Below, one piece after another: positions 1 to 5,000 of a stretch of 5,000 nucleotides of DNA. The position numbers and the translations under genes were made by a program. Numbering within the stretch: position 1 is the stretch's first letter; each line of letters opens with the position of its first letter. Where the stretch lies: contig MWAR01000274.1 of the NCBI GenBank assembly GCA_002068715.1, forward strand, positions 1 through 5,000, given 5' to 3'. Below the pieces are notes generated by a model, which was given only the letters and a program-made list of their open reading frames with translations, did no database searches and was not told the DNA's origin. The DNA comes from a bacterium ADurb.Bin374 (lineage in GTDB: Bacteria > Riflebacteria > Ozemobacteria > Ozemobacterales > Ozemobacteraceae).

Positions 1-831
1 TTCCATCTTCGCGTTCACCGGGTCGGCGCCCGGATCGTAGTTGCCGATCATGCAGATGCCGACCATGTTGGTGTTGGGCGGGCAGTGCGCGCCGAGAGCG
101 TTTTCGGGGCGGCCCTGGTAGATGACGCCGTCGGGCCCGATCAGGAAATGGTAGCCGATGTCGGCCCAGCCGGTATTCGGATCATCCATGTGGTAGTTCT
201 GGATTCCGCGGATCGTGGCGGCGCCCTTATACTGGGCCTGAGCCGGCTGCCAGCTGTGGTGCAGGACGATCTTCAGCGGGGTCTGAATCCGGTATTCTCC
301 CTTCGCCGGGCGCGCTTTCCATTCGGCACGCGAGACGACCGGCGGCTTGGGGCACACGTTGGCGACGGGCAGCGGCACGGTCTTGGCCATCACGGCTTCC
401 ATCATCTCTTCGCCCATCCGGCGACCCTGGGCGATATAGCGGTTCACGCGGGTCGTTCCCATCGAGGGATCGTAGACGACGAACACCATCTGCCAAGCAG
501 AAACCGGATTCACATCGGCAAAATGCGCTTCGGCATCGAACGCTTCGAAGCGGCTCCAGCGACCGGTCTTCGCGTAGCGGAAGCGGACATACGAGTTCAC
601 CGTCGCGCCGGGCGCTTTTTCGACATCGGCAGCGACCATGAGCGTATCGAGGGGTTCGTCGAGTTCGTACACCGGGGTCTCGAAGGAGCCGTAATTCTTT
701 CCGGAAACCTCGAACGCCGGTGTAACGGATATCCTGTAGCTGGGCGGGTCTTCATCGGCCCGGGCGGTCGGAACGGCCAACACCAGCAGTACAACCAAGA
801 AACAGAACCAGATCCGCGACCAATACTTCAT
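1..831 (-). CDS. Secreted PGRP-type N-acetylmuramoyl-L-alanine amidase, partial (C-terminus beyond left edge)
   Basis: This is the N-terminal 277 codons of a gene read leftward and cut by the window edge. Residues 1-25 form a Sec signal peptide: a basic start, a hydrophobic core (FCFLVVLLVLAV) and a likely cut after ARA. Residues 26 to about 165 form a beta-rich region of unknown role, with an R-x-R, GRWSRFEAF stretch like the accessory domains found before bacterial PGRP domains. From about 170 comes the amidase_2/PGRP fold: SRAEW, LHHSW (191-194, first zinc histidine), DIGYHFLIGPDG with the catalytic-type Tyr227, YQGRPENALGAH (238-249) and NMVGICMIGNYD. The other two zinc ligands (His and Cys/Ser) should lie past the edge. 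The family hydrolyses the amide between MurNAc and L-Ala in murein, so this protein should act outside the cytoplasmic membrane. The start is set by GAGGAG (843-838) six bases before the ATG. It is divergent from the SpoIID-like gene. The family call is firm. The natural substrate and whether the enzyme is active are not known. Confidence 0.93.
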   Translation of the reverse strand, partial: MKYWSRIWFCFLVVLLVLAVPTARADEDPPSYRISVTPAFEVSGKNYGSFETPVYELDEPLDTLMVAADVEKAPGATVNSYVRFRYAKTGRWSRFEAFDAEAHFADVNPVSAWQMVFVVYDPSMGTTRVNRYIAQGRRMGEEMMEAVMAKTVPLPVANVCPKPPVVSRAEWKARPAKGEYRIQTPLKIVLHHSWQPAQAQYKGAATIRGIQNYHMDDPNTGWADIGYHFLIGPDGVIYQGRPENALGAHCPPNTNMVGICMIGNYDPGADPVNAKME

Positions 832-861
832 TCTCAACTCCTCGCAGAAATGCTTTTCTAA

Positions 862-890
862 ATTATACCGAAAGCACTCAAAACAATCCA
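862..890 (-). promoter_or_regulatory. Putative sigma-70 promoter of the amidase gene
   Basis: Read leftward, there is a perfect TATAAT at 867-862. A weak -35 candidate, TGGATT, lies at 890-885 with a 17-base spacer. Transcription would start near 855, giving a leader of about 24 bases that contains the GAGGAG ribosome binding site. The -10 is convincing and the -35 is poor (3 of 6 to TTGACA), so an activator may be needed. This is a match by eye only. Confidence 0.5.
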
Positions 891-939
891 CCCCCGGATC
901 ATCTGGCCACTCACCTCCAGTCCTCCCCGGAGAGAAGGG

Positions 940-968
940 TTTACGGATGGGAATATTTTCAGTAAACT
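940..968 (+). promoter_or_regulatory. Possible sigma-70 promoter of the SpoIID-like gene
   Basis: TTTACG (940-945) and TAAACT (963-968) are separated by 17 bases, each matching 4 of 6 consensus positions. The start would fall near 975, giving a leader of about 40 bases that includes a short CAT-repeat tract (974-985) and AAGGAG (1005-1010), six bases before the ATG. The ribosome binding site is clear and the promoter is only a reasonable candidate. The 185-base region between the divergent genes (832-1016) shows no other strong palindrome or operator. Confidence 0.3.
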
Positions 969-1016
969 TATTTCATCATCATCACAGGGGTACGCATTCT
1001 CTGGAAGGAGCCGTTC

Positions 1017-2621
1017 ATGAACTTCCGTTCAGCCCTCTTCCGATCATATATTCTTCGTTATTTTTCGATCACACTGCTCTGCCTCTCCGGTGTTTTCGCT
1101 CTTGCCAAAACGGCATCAGGGGAGCGCCTGATCAACATCAAGGTCGCCCAGTATGCGACGGCCCTCGAGTTCACGGCCGGATCTGGCCTCGTCTGGGACA
1201 TGAACGGAAAAAACGGTCGTATCGGAGGAACGAGTACGGCCAAGGTCACCGGGGTTCTCGAGAAGAAAGCCGTCAAGCGGTATCATGTGATGACCGCTTC
1301 TGCCCGGGCCGATGAAACCGAAAAACTTGCCTTTTTCGAATCGGAATGGAAGGCGCTGGGTTTCCCTGCCAGAATTCTCACGATCGGCCAGCCGCTGATG
1401 TCACAGGATGGAAAATCGGTTCTTCACGACGGGCGTCTCGGCATGGTGGAAGTCGGGGTTTTCCCTACCCAATCAGAAGCCCAGACTCTCGTCGACAGAC
1501 TCTCCGCCCAGGGAAAATCGAGCTGGATCTACGTGGAAGTCGTCAGCCGGTCCCAGGGGCGCTTGACTCTCGCCGTCAACGGGGAAATGGTCGCCGAAGG
1601 CCGGGAACTGTATCTTGTTCCCGAACAGACCCTTCTTCTGAAAAAGGTCGAATATGCCGTCGGGTACCCGTGGCACGGCTTCGCCGACCGCACATATCGA
1701 GGCCGGATGACGATCCGCTGGGGAGCCGAGGATGCCATCGACGCCGTTCTGAACACCTCTCTTGAAAACGTCCTCGCCGGGGTCGTCCCATCCGAGATTT
1801 CCGGGAACGCCGCCATCGGCGCACTTCAGGCCCAGGCCTGTGCCGCACGTGCGGAGATTCTTGCGAAGATCGGCACACGCCACATCGGCGAAGGTTTCGA
1901 CACCTGTTCCGAACAGCATTGTCAGGTATTTTCCGGAGAATCCGCCATGTCGCAGGCGGTTGCCCAGAAGATTGCACCTACCCGCGGCTGCGTTCTCGCG
2001 GATTCTTCCGGCCATCTTGTCGATGCCGTTTACGCGGCCAACTGCGGTGGTCATGGCGAGTCCAATCAGTATGTCTGGACCACCGAGCCCAACCCGATCC
2101 TGCGCGGCGTCTGGGACACCGACACTCCTCCGGCCCTCGACCTTTCCGAGGAGAAGCAGGTAACCGACTTTCTTACCAACCCTCGCGCCGCCTGGTGCAG
2201 CGATGCATCCGTCGAGGGTGGAAACAACTATCGCTGGAAGAAATCCCTGTCGGGATTCGACTGGAATGCCATCGTGAACAGTCTAGGCATCGGACGGATC
2301 AAGTCGATCACCGATGTCGCCCGCGGCGTCTCAGGCCGGATGTATCGCCTGACGTTCGTCGGTGAACGCGGCTCTAAGACCGTCATGAAGGAACTGAATA
2401 TCCGCAAACTCTTCGGCGGCCTGAAGAGCTCCTGCTTCATCGCCGACTGGACGAAGGACCCTCTCGGTTTCATCACTGGAGGAACACTGACCGGCGCCGG
2501 CTTCGGACACGGCGTCGGCATGTGCCAGACAGGTGCCCAGAGCATGGCGAAGCGTGGATATTCGTTCGACCGGATCCTGTCCCATTATTTCCCGGGCAGC
2601 ATTCTGAAACGAATCGAGTAG
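1017..2621 (+). CDS. Secreted SpoIID/LytB-domain protein with SPOR-like domain (putative murein lytic transglycosylase)
   Basis: A 534-residue exported protein. Residues 1 to about 30 look like a signal peptide: three arginines, a hydrophobic run, then a cut near ALA/KTASG. Residues about 88-176 resemble a SPOR domain, with two half-repeats (YHVMTASARADETEK... and MVEVGVFPTQSEAQTLVDRL...), each a strand followed by a helix ending in a glycine-rich turn. SPOR domains bind glycan lacking stem peptides. Residues about 235-534 are the SpoIID domain: VVPSEI with Glu260 in the catalytic position, the His289/Cys297/Cys302 cluster matching the zinc-binding area described in clostridial SpoIID, CGGHGES (343-349), and the hallmark GHGVGMCQTGAQSMAKRGY (497-515) with the HYFPG close. 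Bacillus SpoIID cuts denuded glycan made by the SpoIIP amidase. Here the divergent neighbour is an amidase, which suggests joint action in the wall. The start is supported by AAGGAG six bases upstream. This is not evidence of sporulation. Family very likely; SPOR call moderate; enzyme activity inferred. Confidence 0.93.
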   Translation: MNFRSALFRSYILRYFSITLLCLSGVFALAKTASGERLINIKVAQYATALEFTAGSGLVWDMNGKNGRIGGTSTAKVTGVLEKKAVKRYHVMTASARADETEKLAFFESEWKALGFPARILTIGQPLMSQDGKSVLHDGRLGMVEVGVFPTQSEAQTLVDRLSAQGKSSWIYVEVVSRSQGRLTLAVNGEMVAEGRELYLVPEQTLLLKKVEYAVGYPWHGFADRTYRGRMTIRWGAEDAIDAVLNTSLENVLAGVVPSEISGNAAIGALQAQACAARAEILAKIGTRHIGEGFDTCSEQHCQVFSGESAMSQAVAQKIAPTRGCVLADSSGHLVDAVYAANCGGHGESNQYVWTTEPNPILRGVWDTDTPPALDLSEEKQVTDFLTNPRAAWCSDASVEGGNNYRWKKSLSGFDWNAIVNSLGIGRIKSITDVARGVSGRMYRLTFVGERGSKTVMKELNIRKLFGGLKSSCFIADWTKDPLGFITGGTLTGAGFGHGVGMCQTGAQSMAKRGYSFDRILSHYFPGSILKRIE

Positions 2622-2643
2622 CTCCGTCGCCAAACTGAGAGCA

Positions 2644-4530
2644 TCATTTCTGCTCGCTGCCCATCAGGGATTCTGGGGTACAAAGGTCCCTTGTGATCAT
2701 CATTTCCGAGATTTCCTGATCCTCTTCGAGTTGGTTCACAGGCTCGGGAAGGGACACAGGACTGAAACCCGGTTCCTGAAAAGCCCATCTGTACCCCGGT
2801 CCACTGAGATTCCTTCCTCCAAACAGGAACCCGGGAGCCCGGCCGATGAAGTGCTTCCCAGCGACCTGGCCCCCGCCAACGGTGAATATACTTTCTCCCA
2901 GAAAAACTGTTGGCTGATGGATTCCCAGAAGCTGAAGAACACTTGGCCCCAGATCGATCTGACCACAAAACCGCCTGTTGATGCCGGGTTTCAATAACCA
3001 CGGTGCATGAATGATGGCCGGGCTCCTGGCGTTCACGAAACGGATCACCCTGTCGGCATCCGGAAGCCGCCCATATTCCTGCATCAGAGCTTCTCGGCGG
3101 ACTGGCGACATGACCTGGTGATCGCCATAAATGACCAGGATCGTGTTCTCGAGCAACCCCCGCATCTTCAAATCCGCGATGAATTTTCCGATCGCCTCAT
3201 CTGCGTAATGAATGACATTTACATACGCGCGCCATTGCGGGTCAGAATCATTGATCTGAGAGTCATTCCACGTTTTCGGGATTTCATCAAAATTGAACGG
3301 ATGATGAGAAGTACATGTCATGATCATCGCAAAAAATGGCTTTGGAAGCGACGCCACCACATCTTCCATCTTCTCCAGATATTTCTTATCCTCCAAACCA
3401 ATCCCCACCACCGGCAATTCAGGAAAATCTTCAAGATAGAGAGATTTTTTGAATCCGAGACTCAGATTCATTTTTGCGGTATTCCATAAATGTCGGCGAA
3501 CACCGTTCGACCAAAACGTCGAATATCCCAGATTTCCCAGGATTTTGGGAAGTGAAACAAATATATTTGTATAGTGCTCAAAATGTGCAATCAGAGTTTC
3601 CCGAGGATACAAAGAAGTCAAAGCCGCGAAATCCGAATCAGAGGTAGATATAGCCTGCGAGTGAAAATTGGGCAAAAGTATTCCTTCACTCGCTAATCTT
3701 TCCAAGTTAGGGATTATCGGCATCCCAGCAATACGTCTGTTCCAAACGCTTCCCATGAGCGATTCAACCTGCAGGAAAATCACATTAGGGGCGGCACTCG
3801 CAACATTCCCCGAGAATCCATCACTCCATGGAATATCGTATTTGAGCTGTTGTCTCTGTTTTTCTCTTGCATGAAGGTATGAAATAATCGTTGAACGATC
3901 TTCCGGAGTGGCATGTGGCGGAAAAAGCCGCCTATATACATGTCGAATACCTTCAATGGGATAATATACGATCGGCGAAAACGTCATCATGCCAACGGCA
4001 TGGCTTCGAGAAAATGGCTCCCACCACGGACCTTGTGGTTCCATGCTCAAGAGCCCAATAATCAAGGGAGCCACAAAGCACGTCATTGCCCAGCGCCTCG
4101 GGAGTTGATTCACACGTGCATCGATGCGCGCGATTTTCTCAATGATGCGCGGAGATGCGAAGACAACGATCAATGCCAGATCAATCAGGAACAACCCCGC
4201 ATCTCTCGGTTGACAAAGTGACCAGACACTATCCCGGACATCGTGCAGATGATCGGCAAATACCATCATATCGAACGAGAGTGGCTCACCGAAAATCCTG
4301 TAACAGATGAGAGTTCCCCAAAGGATGAAGCCGACGACGATATTTGCGAGTGCCAGAAGCGGAACTTGCCACCTGCCGTTCCAAAGCCAACCGAAAGCAG
4401 CTGCGAGGAAGATGATTCCGGCCATGCCAAATCCGATATATCCGAGATTGAAACTCAGAGGGGAGCAATTCGAGACATGCCAAAAATACTGGAGCTTCCA
4501 CAATAGTGAGAGGCACAAGATGGTTCGCAT
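2644..4530 (-). CDS. LtaS-like membrane sulfatase-fold protein (putative phosphoglycerol transferase)
   Basis: 628 residues from the ATG at 4530; a longer reading from ATG 4581 adds 17 residues. Numbers below use the 645-residue form. About five membrane helices lie in the first 180 residues (roughly 19-35, 47-67, 73-95, 129-143, 165-180), followed by an external alkaline-phosphatase-superfamily domain from about 265. Catalytic positions match LtaS: Glu273 in VIFLQVES, the nucleophile Thr313 in ISTSDSDF, His426 in TSHHPF, and Asp487/His488 in IYGDH. The LtaS substrate pair W-x-R appears here as WNT (366-368), so the arginine is missing. LtaS moves glycerol phosphate from phosphatidylglycerol to a growing polymer; relatives modify periplasmic glucans or other glycans, so the acceptor is open. 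It is convergent with the SpoIID-like gene, 22 bases stop to stop. The 4530 start is preferred because a near-consensus promoter ends seven bases before it and 4581 has no ribosome binding site. The middle is poorer in G+C than the 3' end. Confidence 0.9.
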   Translation of the reverse strand: MRTILCLSLLWKLQYFWHVSNCSPLSFNLGYIGFGMAGIIFLAAAFGWLWNGRWQVPLLALANIVVGFILWGTLICYRIFGEPLSFDMMVFADHLHDVRDSVWSLCQPRDAGLFLIDLALIVVFASPRIIEKIARIDARVNQLPRRWAMTCFVAPLIIGLLSMEPQGPWWEPFSRSHAVGMMTFSPIVYYPIEGIRHVYRRLFPPHATPEDRSTIISYLHAREKQRQQLKYDIPWSDGFSGNVASAAPNVIFLQVESLMGSVWNRRIAGMPIIPNLERLASEGILLPNFHSQAISTSDSDFAALTSLYPRETLIAHFEHYTNIFVSLPKILGNLGYSTFWSNGVRRHLWNTAKMNLSLGFKKSLYLEDFPELPVVGIGLEDKKYLEKMEDVVASLPKPFFAMIMTCTSHHPFNFDEIPKTWNDSQINDSDPQWRAYVNVIHYADEAIGKFIADLKMRGLLENTILVIYGDHQVMSPVRREALMQEYGRLPDADRVIRFVNARSPAIIHAPWLLKPGINRRFCGQIDLGPSVLQLLGIHQPTVFLGESIFTVGGGQVAGKHFIGRAPGFLFGGRNLSGPGYRWAFQEPGFSPVSLPEPVNQLEEDQEISEMMITRDLCTPESLMGSEQK

Positions 4531-4537
4531 GGCGCGA

Positions 4538-4567
4538 ATTATACGTATGGGAGGATTAATATTGCAA
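4538..4567 (-). promoter_or_regulatory. Strong sigma-70 promoter of the LtaS-like gene, apparently leaderless
   Basis: Read leftward, TTGCAA (4567-4562) and a perfect TATAAT (4543-4538) are separated by 18 bases. Only seven bases (TCGCGCC) lie between the -10 and the ATG at 4530-4528. Transcription would thus begin at or next to the A of the start codon. No Shine-Dalgarno sequence precedes this ATG or the ATG at 4581. If the longer reading were used, this promoter would lie inside the coding region. Confidence 0.6.
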
Positions 4568-4608
4568 GAGATAACGCTCATCTCGCCGAGGCGGCTCGCA
4601 AGCGTAGC

Positions 4609-4637
4609 GTAGGGGCGGGTTTGAAACCCGCCCCCAC
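4609..4637. repeat. Perfect GC-rich palindromic intergenic repeat
   Basis: GGGGCGGGTTT (4612-4622) is an exact inverted copy of AAACCCGCCCC (4624-4634). The flanks GT/AC extend the pairing across one C.A mismatch that becomes a G.U pair in the leftward RNA. It lacks a T tract on either side, so it is a poor intrinsic terminator. Short palindromes of this GTAGGGGCGGG...CCCGCCCC(C/T)AC type recur between genes in many environmental genomes. That recall is general and was not searched here. It may be a copy of a dispersed repeat family. Confidence 0.65.
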
Positions 4638-4672
4638 ATCGGATTAAATTGTATGATGTTATATATATATCA

Positions 4673-4740
4673 GCGGAATCTGCGTCATCTGCGGATTCTT
4701 TCTCTGTGTCTCGGTGTCTCTGTGGTGCGTTGTCGTTGTG
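4673..4740. repeat. Compound tandem repeat: three 9-base units then about five 8-base units
   Basis: Three 9-base units stand head to tail: GCGGAATCT (4673), GCGTCATCT (4682) and GCGGATTCT (4691). After one T there are 8-base units: TCTCTGTG (4701), TCTCGGTG (4709), TCTCTGTG (4717), the diverged GTGCGTTG (4725), and TCGTTGTG (4733). An alternating (AT) tract (4661-4670) lies just before. Read on the minus strand this is the CACAGAGA...CCGCAGAT type of phrase I recognise from intergenic regions of varied environmental bacteria. Its function is not known to me. It lies between the LtaS-like promoter and the rRNA terminator and does not look coding. Confidence 0.7.
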
Positions 4741-4763
4741 GTGAAATTTTCCGGCTAAAGACA

Positions 4764-4796
4764 GAACCGCCCGGGGCTTTTGGCCCCAGGCGGTTC
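4764..4796 (-). terminator. Intrinsic terminator of the rRNA operon
   Basis: Leftward RNA forms GAACCGCCUGGGGC, loop CAAAA, then GCCCCGGGCGGUUC: 14 continuous pairs including one U.G, followed by UGUCUUU. On the opposite strand the same position is a C.A mismatch, so the structure is better in the leftward RNA. It begins five bases after the 5S 3' end, as expected for the end of an rRNA operon. Confidence 0.88.
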
Positions 4797-4801
4797 ATAA
4801 C

Positions 4802-4917
4802 CCTGGCATCTACCTACTCTCCCACACAGCTGCCCGTGCAGTACCATAGGCGCGTCCGGGCTTAACTTCCGAGTTCGGAATGGGATCGGGTGTGACCCCG
4901 GCGCCATGGACACCAGG
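4802..4917 (-). rRNA. rrf: 5S ribosomal RNA
   Basis: Read leftward this is a complete bacterial 5S rRNA of about 116 bases. Helix I pairs the 5' CCUGG with the 3' CCAGG. The conserved ACCCGAUCCCAUUCCGAACUC and GGAAGUUAAGCCC stretches, the GGUACUGC turn and the GUGGGAGAGUAGG 3' half are all present. The exact ends may differ by one or two bases, because a further U.G pair is possible. It is the last gene of an rRNA operon entering from the right edge and binds in the central protuberance of the large ribosomal subunit. Confidence 0.96.
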
Positions 4918-4921
4918 AAAA

Positions 4922-4972
4922 GGGTGGAGGGGGTTGCCCCCCTCTACTATTCACGTATCTTGATAGTAGAGG
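4922..4972 (-). other. 23S-5S spacer with two overlapping, mutually exclusive hairpins
   Basis: In the leftward RNA, CCUCUACUAU (4972-4963) pairs perfectly with AUAGUAGAGG (4950-4941) around a 12-base loop. The 3' arm of this stem also belongs to a second hairpin in which 4944-4938 (GAGGGGG) pairs with 4933-4927 (CCCCCUC) around a 4-base loop, extendable to about 12 pairs with G.U pairs. Both cannot form fully at once. Spacer stems next to 5S commonly serve rRNA processing by double-strand-specific RNases; that role is inferred here. Confidence 0.5.
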
Positions 4973-4977
4973 ATCTT

Positions 4978-5000
4978 GGTTGAAGATCGAGTTCGAGGGT
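4978..5000 (-). rRNA. rrl: Probable 3' end of 23S rRNA (partial)
   Basis: The leftward sequence at the edge ends in CUUCAACC, in the place and form of the usual 23S 3' end (CUUGACC), which pairs with the 23S 5' end. It lies about 60 bases before 5S, a normal 23S-5S spacing. Only about 23 bases are visible and the exact mature end is uncertain. A local GATCTT/AAGATC stem (4972-4977 with 4983-4988) overlaps this end and could be an alternative reading. Confidence 0.42.

Noticed and set aside
85..861. 258-codon open frame on the plus strand opposite the amidase gene
   Set aside because: The minus-strand frame has a signal peptide, a ribosome binding site and clear PGRP motifs. The plus frame has no family features and is a GC-rich shadow.
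947..1315. Open frame with a run of four histidines, like a His tag
   Set aside because: The run comes from a CAT microsatellite in the leader, and most of the frame overlaps the SpoIID-like gene out of phase. Not a tag or a real gene.
1473..2054. 193-codon minus-strand open frame inside the SpoIID-like gene
   Set aside because: It lies antisense to the SPOR and catalytic regions and has no recognisable domain. It is explained by the high third-position G+C.
1017..2621. Evidence for endospore formation from the SpoIID domain
   Set aside because: SpoIID/LytB domains are common in non-spore-formers, and no other sporulation gene is in the window.
3007..3489. 160-codon plus-strand open frame opposite the LtaS-like gene
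   Set aside because: The opposing frame carries the conserved catalytic motifs. This one shows no domain and no convincing ribosome binding site.
4609..4637. Intrinsic terminator
   Set aside because: The hairpin is strong, but neither side has a T-rich tract. It is better read as a palindromic repeat.
4673..4740. CRISPR-like array
   Set aside because: The units are 8-9 bases and contiguous with no unique spacers. No cas genes are present.
4653..4865. 70-codon plus-strand open frame over the repeat block, terminator and 5S gene
   Set aside because: It runs through non-coding RNA and tandem repeats, so it is not a gene.

Overview
This 5,000-base window looks like ordinary chromosome from an environmental bacterium, about 50-60% G+C in most of its length. 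The genus cannot be fixed from the sequence. The gene set is concerned with the cell envelope: two secreted murein enzymes and one membrane phosphoglycerol-transferase-like enzyme. The last ~200 bases are the tail of a ribosomal RNA operon read leftward. The three protein genes fit a free-living bacterium with a murein wall. SpoIID-type proteins occur well outside spore formers, so nothing here shows that the organism sporulates. A non-model lineage is likely, but that is inference.

Layout from left to right: (1) 1-831, minus strand, a secreted PGRP-type N-acetylmuramoyl-L-alanine amidase, cut by the left edge. (2) 832-1016, a divergent promoter region. (3) 1017-2621, plus strand, a secreted SpoIID/LytB-type protein with a SPOR-like domain before the catalytic domain. 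(4) 2644-4530, minus strand, a five-helix membrane protein of the LtaS/alkaline-phosphatase superfamily. It converges on the SpoIID gene with only 22 bases between the two stops. (5) About 4531-4763, no gene, but a near-consensus promoter whose predicted transcript would begin at or next to the ATG, a perfect 11-bp palindromic repeat, and a block of 9-base and then 8-base tandem repeats. (6) 4764-4796, a strong rRNA operon terminator. (7) 4802-4917, 5S rRNA. (8) 4918-4977, the 23S-5S spacer with two competing hairpins. (9) The right edge, probably the last bases of 23S rRNA.

The divergent pair makes biochemical sense. An amidase strips stem peptides from murein and leaves denuded glycan. SPOR domains bind denuded glycan, and Bacillus SpoIID is a lytic transglycosylase that cuts denuded glycan made by the amidase SpoIIP. 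The pair may therefore be a two-step wall-remodelling module sharing one control region. That is inference from families and arrangement. I found no clearly new system. The points most worth a second look are this pair, the possible leaderless start of the LtaS-like gene, and the tandem-repeat block beside the rRNA operon.
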